Below are positions 16,423 through 26,596 of a stretch of DNA of 64,000 bases, in pieces (position 1 is the first letter of the stretch; each line of letters starts with the position of its first letter). The DNA is taken from assembly GCA_023954375.1 (NCBI GenBank), contig JAMLIC010000003.1:124001-188000 (forward strand), read 5' to 3'. The notes under the pieces are model-generated. The model did not search any database. It saw nothing but the letters and a program-made list of their open reading frames with translations, and was not told the origin of the DNA. Source of the DNA: Planctomycetota bacterium (GTDB lineage Bacteria > Planctomycetota > J058). Both the position numbers and the translations under genes were made by a program.

Positions 16423-17208
16423 ATGGACTTCGACCCCGCCCGCCCCCCGACGACCCCGCGCGACGCCGCCGCCGTGATCCTCGTCCGGCCTCGCGCGAAC
16501 GACGGCGCGCCCGAGCTGCTCCTCGCCCGCCGCCCGGCCAAGGCCGCGTTCATGGCGCGCGCGTTCGTGTTCCCCGGCGGCGCGCGCGAGGGCGACGAGG
16601 ACCCGAGGGCGACGGCCGCGCGCGAGCTGTTCGAGGAGGCGGGCGTGCTCCTGGCCGACGCGGGCCCCGACGTCGCCCGCGACCTGCGCGCGCGCGCCGC
16701 GGCCGGCGCGCCGCTCGACGAGCTCCTGGCCGAGGCCGGACTGCGGCTCGAGCTCGACCGCCTGGTCCCGTTCGCCCACTGGGTGACGCCCTCGGCCGAG
16801 CGGCGCCGCTTCTCGGCCCGCTTCTACGTGGCCGCCCTGCCCCCGGGCCAGGCGGCCGAGATCGACGGCCAGGAGCTCGTCGAGGCGCGCTGGGTGACGG
16901 CGCAGGACGCGCTGGCCGACGCCGACGCGCTCCACCTCCCGCCCCCGCAGCTGCGCACGGTCTGGGAGCTGCGCGAGGCGGCCACGCCGGCCGACGTCCT
17001 CGCGCTCGCGAGCGCCCGCGCGCCGCGCGTGGCGCCGCTGCTCCCGCGCTACGCGCCGCTGCCGGACGGCTTCGCGCTCCTCCTGCCCTGGGACCCGGAG
17101 TACGCCGCGCTCGGCACCGGCGAGGCGGCGCCGCTGCCGCCCGACCACCCGCAGGCGGTCGGCCCGAGCCGGTTCGTCCTCGAGGGCGAGGCCTGGCGCC
17201 ACGTGTAG
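16423..17208 (+). CDS. Nudix hydrolase (NUDT19-like)
   Basis: 261 residues. A complete Nudix box is present: GG-AREGDE, then TAARELFEEAGVLL, matching G-x5-E-x7-REUxEExGU. The N-terminal block AAVILVRPRANDGAPELLLA and the long insert between box and C-terminus (HWVTPSAERRRFSARFYVAA, FYVAALPP) are typical of NUDT19/CoA-diphosphatase-like enzymes, which hydrolyse CoA and acyl-CoA derivatives. Substrate is inferred only from subgroup resemblance. Confidence 0.85.
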   Translation: MDFDPARPPTTPRDAAAVILVRPRANDGAPELLLARRPAKAAFMARAFVFPGGAREGDEDPRATAARELFEEAGVLLADAGPDVARDLRARAAAGAPLDELLAEAGLRLELDRLVPFAHWVTPSAERRRFSARFYVAALPPGQAAEIDGQELVEARWVTAQDALADADALHLPPPQLRTVWELREAATPADVLALASARAPRVAPLLPRYAPLPDGFALLLPWDPEYAALGTGEAAPLPPDHPQAVGPSRFVLEGEAWRHV

Positions 17209-17274
17209 CCCGCGCGGCGCCGCGCCTCGACGGACCGCGCCCCGCCGGTAGAGTCGTCCGCCCAGGAGGACCCC

Positions 17275-18285
17275 ATGGACACGCCGCCCCCGGGCGCCGC
17301 CCTCATGCAGCTCACCACGGCCTTCTGGGTGCCGCAGGCCCTCTACGTCGTGGCCCGCCTGAACGTCGCCGACCACCTCGCCGCGGGCCCGCGCGACGCC
17401 GGCGCGCTGGCGGCGGCGGTCGGCGCCGACCCCGGGGCCCTGCGCCGCGTGCTCCGCACGCTCTCCGCCCACGGCGTCTTCGCCGAGGTCGAGCCGGGCG
17501 TGTTCGCGCTCGGTCCGGTCGGGGCGACCCTCCGCACGGGCGCGCCCGAGGCCGGCCGCGCCACGGTGCTCTCGCTGGTCGGCCCGACCATGTGGCAGAG
17601 CGCCGGCGCGCTCCTCCACAGCGTCCAGACCGGCCGGCCGGCGTTCGAGCACGTGCACGGGGCGCCCGTCTTCGACTGGTTCGGCCGCCATCCCGAGGAG
17701 GGGGCGCTGTTCAACGACGCCATGATCGGCGTGCACGGGGCGGAGCCCGCCGCCGTCGCCGCGGCCTACGACTTCTCCGGCCTGGGGACGATCGTCGACG
17801 TCGGCGGCGGCACCGGCAACCTGCTCGCGGCCGTCCTGGGCGCGGCGCCCGGCGCGCGCGGCGTGCTCTTCGACCTGCCGCACGTCGCCGCCGCCGCGCG
17901 CGAGCGCCTCGGCCGCCTCGGCCTCGCCGACCGCGTGGAGGTGGCGGAGGGGAGCTTCTTCGAGGACGTCCCTCAGGGCGGCGACGCCTACCTGCTGTCG
18001 CACGTGATCCACGACTGGGACGACGCGCGCTCGGGGCAGATCCTCGCCAACGTGCGCGCCGCCATGCGCCCCGGGGCGCGCCTGCTGCTCGTGGAGATGG
18101 TCGTCCCCCCGGGCGACGCGCCCCACCCGGCGAAGATCCTCGACCTGGTCATGCTCGCCGTCCCGGGCGGGCAGGAGCGCACGGCCGACGAGTACCGCGC
18201 GCTCCTCTCCGCGTCGGGCCTGCGCCTGACGCGCGTCGTGCCCACGGCCTCGCCGGTCAGCGTGGTCGAGGCCGTGGCGGGGTAG
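17275..18285 (+). CDS. SAM-dependent O-methyltransferase (AdoMet_MTase/dimerisation type)
   Basis: 336 residues, ATG 17275 with AGGAGG at 17263. The N-terminal winged-helix dimerisation domain (LYVVARLNVADHLAAGPRDA) is followed by the SAM site IVDVGGGTGNLLAAVLG, then LFDLPHV, and the catalytic-histidine region SHVIHDWDDARSGQILAN. The C-terminus ends with VVEAVAG. The domain order is that of hydroxyneurosporene/acetylserotonin-type O-methyltransferases, which act on small hydroxylated aromatics. No neighbouring pathway indicates the substrate. It converges on the CAP lipoprotein gene with no gap. Confidence 0.88.
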   Translation: MDTPPPGAALMQLTTAFWVPQALYVVARLNVADHLAAGPRDAGALAAAVGADPGALRRVLRTLSAHGVFAEVEPGVFALGPVGATLRTGAPEAGRATVLSLVGPTMWQSAGALLHSVQTGRPAFEHVHGAPVFDWFGRHPEEGALFNDAMIGVHGAEPAAVAAAYDFSGLGTIVDVGGGTGNLLAAVLGAAPGARGVLFDLPHVAAAARERLGRLGLADRVEVAEGSFFEDVPQGGDAYLLSHVIHDWDDARSGQILANVRAAMRPGARLLLVEMVVPPGDAPHPAKILDLVMLAVPGGQERTADEYRALLSASGLRLTRVVPTASPVSVVEAVAG

Positions 18286-19137
18286 CTACCGCGCGACGAA
18301 GACGGCGCAGGCGAACGTCGTGCCCCCCGACGCGACGCCCACGCCCACGTGGGTGAACATGGGCGAGAGCATGTTCGCCCGGTGGGGGGGCGAGGCCAGC
18401 CAGGTGTCGACGATCGCCCGGGCGAGGGCCTGGCCGGCGGCGATGTTCTCTCCGACCGCGCGGGTCGGGCCCGCGCCGGTGAGGCGCAGGCGGTCCTCCG
18501 GGGTCAGCCCGTCGGGCGACACGTGGGCGAAGTAGTTGCGCCCCTTCATGTCCTCGACGTGCGCCTTCGCGGCGCGCACGCAGTCGGCGAGCGGCGCGAG
18601 CGGCGCCGCGCCGACCTTCGTGCGCTCCTGGTTGATCAGCGTCACCACCTGCGTCGCGAGCGCCTCCTCGGCCGAGGTGTGCACCTTGAGCGGGTTGCCG
18701 AAGGTGTCGCGCTGGTACCAGAAGCGAGAGCCCTGCGTGTTGCCGGTCGCCGGCGCCGGCGCGGCGGTGGCGGGCGCGGTCGCGGGGAGCGTCGCGGCGG
18801 CGGCCGCCGCCGCGGCCGGGTCGTCGTAGGCGTCGGCGCCGGGGTCGAAGCCCGGGTCGAGGTCGAAGCCGCCCGCCCCGAAGGCGCTCGGGTCGAAGGC
18901 GCTCGGGTCGAAGGGCAGCCCGGCCGGGGTGGCGCCCGGGGTCGTCGTCGTCGCGGCGCCGTTCGCCGCCGCGGCCTCCGCCGCCAGGCCCTTGGCCACC
19001 CAGTCCGCGTCGAGGAACGAGGCCTTGCGGCTGCCCCCGCCGACCCGGTTCGAGCGCGACCCCGAGTTGCACCCGCTCGCCAGCCCGCCGACCGCCAGGG
19101 CCACGACCCCGCTGCACACGACCGCCTTCAACCTCAC
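18286..19137 (-). CDS. CAP/SCP-domain lipoprotein
   Basis: 283 residues from GTG 19137, with GGAGG at spacing ~5 on the minus strand. A lipoprotein signal peptide (RLKAVVCSGVVALAVGGLAS, then GC) places Cys near residue 23. An Ala/Gly/Pro-rich spacer follows (residues ~30-130), then a CAP domain: LINQERTKVGAAPLAPL, GRNYFAHVSPDGLTPEDR, GENIAAGQ, and SPPHRANMLSPMFTHVGVGV. The HVSP/GEN/HR-NM blocks are the family signature. Secreted CAP proteins are common in these bacteria; function unknown. Confidence 0.88.
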   Translation of the reverse strand: MRLKAVVCSGVVALAVGGLASGCNSGSRSNRVGGGSRKASFLDADWVAKGLAAEAAAANGAATTTTPGATPAGLPFDPSAFDPSAFGAGGFDLDPGFDPGADAYDDPAAAAAAAATLPATAPATAAPAPATGNTQGSRFWYQRDTFGNPLKVHTSAEEALATQVVTLINQERTKVGAAPLAPLADCVRAAKAHVEDMKGRNYFAHVSPDGLTPEDRLRLTGAGPTRAVGENIAAGQALARAIVDTWLASPPHRANMLSPMFTHVGVGVASGGTTFACAVFVAR

Positions 19138-19300
19138 GGGAGGCCTCCTTCCAGAGAGGCCCGGGTGCGACCGCCATGCCGCCGTCGCAAGCCCAGCGAG
19201 GGCAACGACTCGACCGTGCCGCCTGTCCGCGCGCGGACCGAGACGTTCCAGGGACGGACGTTGCCTCCACCCGCACCCATCGCGAACATGGGGCGCCGTC

Positions 19301-22300
19301 ATGAGCGAGGCCCCGCGGATCGGTCGTTACCGCCTCGTGCGCCCCCTGGGCCAGGGCGCCAGCGGCGCCGTCTACGAGGCGGTCGCCGAGCCCGACCTCA
19401 CGCCGGTGGCGCTCAAGCGCCTGCTCCCGCAGGCGCTCCTGCGAGACCCCCGGGCCGCCGAGCGGCTGGGCCGCGAGCTGGCCGCGGCGCGGTCGCTCGA
19501 CCATCCCGGGGTCGTGCGCCCGCTCGACGCCGGGGAGGTGGCCGGCGTGCCGTACGTCGTCTACGAGCTCGTGGCGGGGGCGCGCCCGATCACGGCGGCG
19601 TTCGCCGGCCGGCCGCTCGCCGACCGCGTCGCCCTCGTGCGCGAGGCGGCGCGCGCGCTCGGGGCGGCGCACGCGCGCGGGGTCGTCCACCGCGACGTCT
19701 CGCCCGGCAACGTCCTCGTCGACGCGGCCGGCCGCGTGCGCGTCACCGACTTCGGCCTCGCCCTCGTGCCCGGCCACCGGACGCTCACCCGGGCGGGCGA
19801 GGCCCTCGGCACGCCCACGACGCTCGCCCCCGAGGCGCTCCTCGAGGGGAGCCACGCCCTGACGCCGCGGGCCGACGTCTGGGCGCTGGGGGCGCTCCTC
19901 TTCCACGCGCTCACGGGCGCCTGGCCCTACCCCGACGTCGCCGCGCTCGAGCGCGGCGCGCGCGAGGGGCGCCCGCCGCCGGGCCCCGCCGAGCTCGCGC
20001 CGGGCGTCCCGGCGGGCCTCGACGCCGTGTGCCGCCGCGCCCTCTCGCTCCGCCCCGCCGAGCGCCACGAGGACGGCGAGGCGCTCGCCCGGGACCTCGG
20101 CGCCGCGGTCGCCCGCACGAGCACGGGGCGCGCGGCCGCGCTGCCGTTCGCGGGGGCGGCGACGCCCGACGTCGGCGCCCGCCTCGGCCGCTGCGTGCTC
20201 ACGGACCGGATCGGCGCCGGCGGCATGGGGCAGGTCTTCCGCGGCCGCGACGAGGAGGCCGGGCGCGACGTGGCGGTGAAGGTCCTCCCCGCCGACGCCA
20301 GCGACGAGCGCCGCCGGCGCTTCCTGCGCGAGGCGCAGGCGGCCGCGCGCGTGCGCCACCCCCACGTGGTCGCGGTCCACGACGCGGGCGAGTGCGGCGG
20401 CGCGCTCTACCTGGTCATGGACCTCGTCGACGGCCAGCCGCTCGACGCCCTGCTCGCGCAGGGCGCCCTCGAGCCGCGCCGCGCGGTCGAGGTCGTCGCG
20501 CGCCTGTGCGACGCGGTCGAGGCCCTCCACGCCCACGGCGTCCTCCACCGCGACCTCAAGCCGGGCAACGTTCTCGTCGACGCCTCGGGCGCGCCGCGGC
20601 TCACCGACTTCGGCGTCGCCGCCCTCGCCGGGGCCGAGCGGCTCACGCGCACGCACCAGGGCGTCGGCACGCCGCTCTACATGGCGCCCGAGCAGCTCGA
20701 CGGGAGCGGCGCCGACGAGCGCGTCGACGTCTACGGCCTGGGCGCGCTCCTCTACGAGGCGCTCACGGGGGTCCAGCCGTTCAACGAGTCGACCTCGATC
20801 GTCCACCTGGCGACGCTCAAGGCGGACGGGCCCCTCCCGCCCTCGCGGCGCCGCCCCGGCCTCGATCCAGCGCTCGACGCGGTGTGCCTGCGCGCGCTCG
20901 CCTGCGCCCCCGACGACCGCTTCCCCTCCGCGCGCGCGCTCGGCGACGACCTCGCCCGCTGGCTGGCCGGCGAGCGCGTGCTCGCGACGGCGCCGCGCCG
21001 CCGTCGCCGGCGCGCGCTCCTCGCCGCGGCGGCCGCGCTGCTGCTCGCCCCCCTCGGCGGGGCCCTCCTCGGCGCGCGCACGACCGCGCCCGACGCCATG
21101 CGCCTGGCGGAGGCCCGGCGCGCGCTCGAGGCCAGCGCGCAGGGGGCGGGGCGGCTGGCCGAGCTGGACGTGGAGGAGGCGCGCGCGCTCCTGGCGCGCG
21201 CCCCCGGCGCCGACCCCGAGGCGGCGCGCGAGCGGACCGCGCTCGCCGCGTGGGTGGGCCTCGCGCACCTCGCGCGCGGCGAGGCGCCCGAGGCGAGCGC
21301 GACCGCCGCCGCGGTCGGCTCCGACGCCGCCCTGCCCCCCCGCCTGGACCCCCGCCCGGGGGCGCGGGAGGGCCAACCGGGGGCGTCCCTACCCCAGGGC
21401 GACGAGGCGCGCCGCGCCGGGCTCGACGCCCCGAGCTCCAGGGCTGGCGGCTCCTGGCCTGGCCGCGCGCGGCCTCGCGCGAGGACGCGCTCGCCGTCCT
21501 GCGGGAGCTCCCGGCCGCCCGGCGGCGCGGCGCCCTCGACGACGCGGCTCCCGCCCCGGTCGCGGCCGCCCCGCCCGCGGCGCCCGCCGGCGGCGCCGCG
21601 GCCGAGGCCGCCCTGGCGCGCGTCGCCGCCGCCCCGCCGGCGCTCCGCTGGGCCGTGGCGCTCCTCGCCGTGGAGGAGGCGGTCGCGCGCGACCAGCCCG
21701 GCGCGGCGCTCGCGGCGCTCCAGGGGCTCGCCCCGCCGCCCGGCCCGCCGCGCCCGCGCGAGCTGGCGCTGGCCCGACGCATCGCGGAGGGGCTCACCCC
21801 CCGCGTCCAGGACGCGGAGCGGCGCCAGGCCACGCTCGAGCCCGGCTCGCCGCTGACCCCCTGGCTCGAGCTGCACGCGCGCGTGGTCCCGGGCGCCTCG
21901 CCGCCCGACGACCTGCACGCCGCGCTCCTGCGGCTGGCCATCCGCTCGCAGGCGGCCGCCATGTCCCACGAGGTGATCTCGCTCTCGCTGATCATCTGCG
22001 TGCTGTGGCCCGAGGACCCGCTGGCCCACGGGCTCGCGCTCAACTGCCTCGCCGCGGGCTCGACCGGCAAGATCGACCTGGACCGCGCGGCGACCGTCGC
22101 CCTCCAGGGGGCGAGGCTGAACGCGGGCGGGCCGGGCGAGGCCGCCGCGCACCTCGCGGCCCTGCGCGTCCTGATCGACGCCGGTCGCCTCGACGAGGCG
22201 CGGGCGGCCGAGGCGCGGGCGGAGGCGGCGGTCGACGCGGCCGCCCACGACGCGTCGTTCGACGCCGCCGACGCCGCCGGGTTCCGGGGGCGCCTCGAGC

Positions 22301-22833
22301 TGCAGCGCTCGCGCCTCCGCCGCCAGTCGGGCGACCACGCGGGCGCCCTGGCCGCGCTGGACGCCGCGGCCGCCCTCCCCGAGCTGATCCCGGGGGAGCG
22401 CCTCCTCGCGCGCCTCGAGGTGCTGGTCGAGGCGGGCCGCGAGGACGAGGCCCTGCACCTGGCCGAGGAGTACGCCGCCGCGCCCCTCACGGTCGGGCCG
22501 AACCGCAAGCACGTGGCCGAGCTCATCTGGCACCTGGCCGTGCGGCGGGGCCGCTTCGAGCTCCTGCGGCCGCTCCTCGAGACCATGGTCGTCGAGCAGC
22601 GGGTGGACGGCTGGGGCCAGTGGGGCCTGCGGCTGGCCCTGGTCCGCGCGCGCGAGGGCGACCTGCCCGGCGCCGCCCGGGCGCTCCAGGAGACCTCCGC
22701 CCGCAGCCTCGCGCCGGCCAAGCTCGCCGCCCGGCTCGAGGCCGGCCGACCCGAGGCCCTGTCGGAGCTGGCGCGCCTCGCCGAGGAGGACCCCGCGGTG
22801 TGGGTCAGCCCCGCTGCGCCGCGGCGGCCGTGA
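19301..22833 (+). CDS. Serine/threonine kinase with two kinase domains, TM segment and TPR-like C-terminus (apparent frameshift)
   Basis: From ATG 19301 one frame encodes kinase domain 1 (about residues 8-265: LGQGASGAVYEAV, VALKRLLP, HRDVSPGNVLVD, TDFGLAL), kinase domain 2 (about 305-560: IGAGGMGQVFRG, VAVKVLP, HRDLKPGNVLVD, TDFGVAAL, GTPLYMAPEQL) and a membrane helix near 570-595 (ALLAAAAALLLAPLGGALLG). Coding then moves to another frame between about 21335 and 21435, where ELQGWRLLAWPRAA begins a ~460-residue helical, TPR-like sensor region ending at 22833. Likely points are a 7-C run at 21335-21341 or the CCCC near 21430. Either a sequencing error or a real truncation that would free the kinases from the sensor. 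The 3' end overlaps the converging kinase gene by 29 bp. Confidence 0.75.
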
Positions 22834-23842
22834 AGGCGACCGCGCGGGCGAGCGCGGCCATGTCGGGCCGCTCGGCCGGCTCCACCCGCAGGGCGTCGAG
22901 GAGCAGGCCGTCGATCAGGGCGGCGACGTCCTCGGAGACGGGCAGCCCCGCGCCGCGCAGCCCGCGGAACCCCGCCCGCGCCCTGCCGAGCCAGGCGCCG
23001 AGCGTCGGCGCGTCGGCGTAGGGGGGCTTGCCCACGAGCAGCGCGTGGAGGAGGGCGCCCACGGCCCACACGTCGGCCTTCGCGTCGGCCCTCGCGGCGC
23101 CCCCCACCTGCTCGGGCGCGGCGTAGCCGAGGCTGCCGAGGAGCGCCCCGGACCCCGTGAGGTCGCCCGCGCGGCCGGCGTCGCGGGCCAGGCCGAAGTC
23201 GACCACGCGCGGCAGCCCCTGCGCGTCGAGGAGCACGTTCGAGGGCTTGAGGTCGCGGTGGATCACGCCGGCGGCGTGGGCGTGGGCCAGCGCGTGGGCC
23301 ACGCGCGCGGCCAGGACGAGCGCGCGGCCGGGCGGCTGCGGGAGGAGGCCCTCGAGCGACCCGCCCGGCAGCGCCTCGGTGACGAGCCAGGGCGCGCCGT
23401 CCTCCTCGCCGGCGTCGACCAGCCGGACGACCCCGGGGTGGTCGAGGCGGGCCAGGAGGCGCGCCTCGCGCAGGAGGCGCGCCGCGTCGAGCCCGGCCGC
23501 GTTCTCGCCCCCCGGCGCCCGCAGCACCTTGAGCGCGACGGGCAGCCCGTCGAGCTGCCGGCGCGCCCAGTAGACGACGCCGTGCACGCCGCGGCCGGCC
23601 TCGCCGAGCACGTCGAGGTCGCGCCAGGGCAGCGCCTGGGCCGGCCCGCGCGCGGCGGCGGCCACGTCCTCGGGCTCGACGAGGCGCCGCGCGAGGAGGA
23701 CCTCGACGAAGGAGAGGCCGGCCGCGCGCGCGAGCGGCGCGTCGCGCTCGAGCGTCGCGCGCAGGGCCGGCCGCGCGGCCACGAGCCGCGCGCAGACCTC
23801 CGCCTCCCGCCGCTCCTGGACCTCGCGCAGCCGCACGCCCAC
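22805..23842 (-). CDS. Serine/threonine protein kinase, soluble
   Basis: 345 residues. A helical N-terminal region (1-75, MGVRLREVQERREAEVCARL) precedes a kinase domain (about 80-340): GEAGRGVHGVVYWARRQLDG, VALKVLRAP, GVIHRDLKPSNVLLDAQG, VVDFGLARD, GSLGYAAPEQVGG and KADVWAVGALLHALLVG. All catalytic residues (VALK Lys, HRDLK Asp, DFG) are present. No membrane helix, so cytoplasmic. It lies tail-to-tail with the two-domain kinase (29-bp overlap) and head-to-head with the sigma-54 activator, 66 bp apart, suggesting a shared signalling locus. Confidence 0.88.
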   Translation of the reverse strand: MGVRLREVQERREAEVCARLVAARPALRATLERDAPLARAAGLSFVEVLLARRLVEPEDVAAAARGPAQALPWRDLDVLGEAGRGVHGVVYWARRQLDGLPVALKVLRAPGGENAAGLDAARLLREARLLARLDHPGVVRLVDAGEEDGAPWLVTEALPGGSLEGLLPQPPGRALVLAARVAHALAHAHAAGVIHRDLKPSNVLLDAQGLPRVVDFGLARDAGRAGDLTGSGALLGSLGYAAPEQVGGAARADAKADVWAVGALLHALLVGKPPYADAPTLGAWLGRARAGFRGLRGAGLPVSEDVAALIDGLLLDALRVEPAERPDMAALARAVAFTAAAAQRG

Positions 23843-23895
23843 CCTTTACCACGGCCGGGCGCCCCGCACACGGGCGCGGCGTCCGTCCCGCTGTC

Positions 23896-23901
23896 TATAG
23901 T
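23896..23901 (+). promoter_or_regulatory. -10-like hexamer, leaderless start of the sigma-54 activator gene
   Basis: TATAGT ends 7 nt before the GTG at 23909; there is no Shine-Dalgarno between them. Confidence 0.5.
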
Positions 23902-23908
23902 AGGCCCC

Positions 23909-26443
23909 GTGGCAGACTCGCGCGCGACCTTCCCCGTCCCCGCGGCACCGGCCGACCTCCGCGAGCTGGTGACGATCCCCGAGCGCGTCGGCGCGGCGCT
24001 GGTCGCGGCCGACGTGGCCCAGGCGCTCGACCTGGCCCGGGCCCTGTCCGGACACCCGCGGGCGGGCCTGCGCCTGCTCGGCCGGGCGCCGGAGGGCGAC
24101 CTCGCCCCGCCGACGACCGAGCCCGAGGCGCCCGGCGCGGCCACGCTCGACGACGGGACGCGCGCCCTCGTGGCCCCCCTGCGCGTGGCCCTGGCGCCGG
24201 ACGGGAGCGGGCTGGCGCGCAGCTTCGGCCTCCTGGCCGTGGGCCCGCTGACCGACGACCCGCCGCCCGAGGCGGCCGAGGCGCTGGCCCAGCACGTGGC
24301 GACGCTGCTCGTCGAGCGGGCCCTCACCCGCCGCGGGGGCGTCGACCGCCTCACGGGCCTCCTCGCCCGCCCGGCGTTCGAGCGCGGGCTCCCGGCGTTC
24401 ACCGAGCGGGTCGCGCGGGGCGAGCCGGCGGCCGTCGCGCTCCTCGACCTCGACCGGCTGCGCCAGATCAACGCCCTCGGCGGGCCGCCGGCGGGCGACG
24501 AGGTCCTCGCCGCGCTGGGGGCCGCCGCGGCCGCCGTCGCGGCCGCCCCCGAGCGCGCCTGCCGCTGGGGCGCCGACGAGGTGGCGCTCCTCCTCCCCGG
24601 GCACGACGCGGAGCGCGCCGCGGCGGCGCTGCGGCGGGTCGCCGAGGCGCTCGCGGCGGCGCCGTCCCCGGGCGGGCCGGCGACCTTCTCGGCCGGCGTG
24701 GCCTGCGCGCCCGGGCACGCGCGCGACGCGGAGGCGCTCCTGTTCCACGCCGACCAGGCGCTGGCCCACGCGAAGCGCGAGGGGCCCGGCAAGGTCGTCG
24801 TGTGGGACGAGGCCCTGCGCGGCTCGCGCGGGCGCGACCGGGTCGGGGGCGTCCTCACGGGGCAGGCGACGCGCGACTACCGCAACGTCCAGGCGCTGCT
24901 CGAGGCCGTGTCGACCGTCTCGCGCCTGGCGCCGCTCGAGCAGACGCTCGAGGCGCTGCTCGAGCGCGTCGCCGACGTCACCGGCGCCGAGCGCGGGCTG
25001 GTGATCCTGCGCGAGGGCGACGGCTGGCAGGTCGCCGCGTCGCACGGCCGCAAGGGCGCGCCGAGCCCGCCGACCGGCTTCGCGACCTCGGCGGTCGAGG
25101 CGGCGCTCGAGGCGGGCCGCGCCGTGCACATGCTGGCGGAGGAGGAGGGCGCGCCCCCGATCTCGCCCAGCGCCGACCGCCTGGGGCTGCGCGCCGTCCT
25201 CTGCGCGCCGCTCGTGGGCGAGGACGTGCCGCCCGGCGTGGTCTACGTCGACTCGCGCGACCCGCGCCGCTTCGACCCGCCGACGCTGGCGTTCTTCGAC
25301 GCGCTGGTCTCGGCCCTGGCCACGGCCCTGCGCAACGCCGCCCTCTACGACCGGCTGCGCGGGCGCGCCGAGCGCCTGGCCGCCGACGTCACGGGCCGCG
25401 AGGCCGAGCTGGCCCGCGTGCGGCGCCGCCTGGAGAAGGCCCGCCCGCCCGAGCCGGCCGCGAGGGGCGACGCCTACGCCGGGATCGTCGGCGCCTCGCC
25501 CTCCATGCAGGAGCTGTTCACCACGCTCCGCAGCCTCGAGGGCACGACCGTCCCCGTGGTGATCGAGGGCGAGAGCGGCACGGGCAAGGAGCTCGTCGCG
25601 AGGGCGATCCATGCCCGCTCGCCGCGCGCGCAGGGGCCGCTGGTGGCGGTCAACTGCGGCGCGATCCCGGAGTCGCTCGTCGAGTCGGAGCTGTTCGGCC
25701 ACGTCAAGGGCTCGTTCACGGGCGCCCACGCCGACCGCGCCGGCCTGATCGAGGTCGCCGACGGCGGGACGCTGTTCCTCGACGAGCTGGGCGAGCTGCC
25801 GCTCGACGCGCAGGCCAAGCTCCTGCGCGTGCTCGAGTCGGGCGAGGTGCGCCGCGTGGGCTCGGGCGACGTGCGCACGGTCGACGTGCGCGTCGTCGCC
25901 GCGACCAACCGCGACCTCAAGCGGGCCATCGCCGAGGGCGGCTTCCGCGAGGACCTGTTCTACCGGCTGGCCGTGTTCCGCCTGCGCCTGCCGCCCCTGC
26001 GCGAGCGGCCGCAGGACGTCCCGCGCCTCGTCGCCCACACGCTCTCGGCGCTGGGGCGCCCCGACGCCACGGTCGAGCCCGAGGCCATGCGCGTGCTCGT
26101 CGGGCGCCGCTGGCCCGGCAACGTGCGCGAGCTGAAGAACGTCCTCGAGCGCGCGCTGGCGCTCTCGAGCGGGCAGATCGACGCGGCGCACGTGGCCCCC
26201 GAGGAGCCCGAGTCGAGCGGCGGCGGGCCCGGCCGCGACGAGGACCTCTACGACCTGCCGCTGCAGGACGCGCGGGCGCTCTTCTCGCTCCGCTACGCGC
26301 GCCGGGCGATCGAGCGGGCCGACGGCTCGGTGCCCGAGGCGGCGCGTCGCTCGGGCGTCTCGCGGCAGACCTTCTACCGGGCGATCGCCGACGGGCAGCG
26401 CGTGCTCGAGGGCACCCCGGCGCCCGACGCCCAGGCCGAGTAG
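23909..26443 (+). CDS. Sigma-54-dependent activator with degenerate GGDEF and GAF domains
   Basis: 844 residues from GTG 23909. Order: N-terminal sensor region (1-140); GGDEF-like domain (about 144-300; DRLTGLLARPAFERGL, LLDLDRLRQIN, but RWGADEVALLLPG in place of GG[D/E]EF, so probably inactive as a cyclase); GAF domain (about 329-477); short coiled coil; AAA+ domain with Walker A GESGTGKE (~554), GSFTGA sigma-54 contact loop (~600), GGTLFLDELGELP Walker B (~619) and RRWPGNVRELKN; Fis-type HTH (PEAARRSGVSRQTFYRAIAD). It activates sigma-54 promoters when its sensor domains permit. Other GAFTGA proteins often carry FHA or REC inputs, so this input set is unusual. Confidence 0.88.
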   Translation: MADSRATFPVPAAPADLRELVTIPERVGAALVAADVAQALDLARALSGHPRAGLRLLGRAPEGDLAPPTTEPEAPGAATLDDGTRALVAPLRVALAPDGSGLARSFGLLAVGPLTDDPPPEAAEALAQHVATLLVERALTRRGGVDRLTGLLARPAFERGLPAFTERVARGEPAAVALLDLDRLRQINALGGPPAGDEVLAALGAAAAAVAAAPERACRWGADEVALLLPGHDAERAAAALRRVAEALAAAPSPGGPATFSAGVACAPGHARDAEALLFHADQALAHAKREGPGKVVVWDEALRGSRGRDRVGGVLTGQATRDYRNVQALLEAVSTVSRLAPLEQTLEALLERVADVTGAERGLVILREGDGWQVAASHGRKGAPSPPTGFATSAVEAALEAGRAVHMLAEEEGAPPISPSADRLGLRAVLCAPLVGEDVPPGVVYVDSRDPRRFDPPTLAFFDALVSALATALRNAALYDRLRGRAERLAADVTGREAELARVRRRLEKARPPEPAARGDAYAGIVGASPSMQELFTTLRSLEGTTVPVVIEGESGTGKELVARAIHARSPRAQGPLVAVNCGAIPESLVESELFGHVKGSFTGAHADRAGLIEVADGGTLFLDELGELPLDAQAKLLRVLESGEVRRVGSGDVRTVDVRVVAATNRDLKRAIAEGGFREDLFYRLAVFRLRLPPLRERPQDVPRLVAHTLSALGRPDATVEPEAMRVLVGRRWPGNVRELKNVLERALALSSGQIDAAHVAPEEPESSGGGPGRDEDLYDLPLQDARALFSLRYARRAIERADGSVPEAARRSGVSRQTFYRAIADGQRVLEGTPAPDAQAE

Positions 26444-26491
26444 GCGCAACGCTTTCGAGGCGCCCGCCCCCGTCCGCGGCCGGTCCGTCCC

Positions 26492-26507
26492 GGTCCGAAG
26501 GCGGACC
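26492..26507. other. Small hairpin after the sigma-54 activator gene
   Basis: GGTCCG-AAGG-CGGACC (6-bp stem, 4-nt loop) followed by a C run, 50 bp past the stop. No T-tract, so only a weak terminator candidate. Confidence 0.3.
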
Positions 26508-26596
26508 CCCCGGCCGTGCAATCAACGGCGAACAACAGACTTGCGTCGGGCACGAGGCTCGCTCCTCCTCCTCGCGGAAGGAAGGAGGAATCCTCC

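Noticed and set aside
21335..21435. Programmed ribosomal frameshift in the two-domain kinase gene
   Set aside because: No typical slippery heptamer with a following stem is clear, and two other genes in the window show similar single shifts in GC-rich runs, making sequencing error or mutation more likely.
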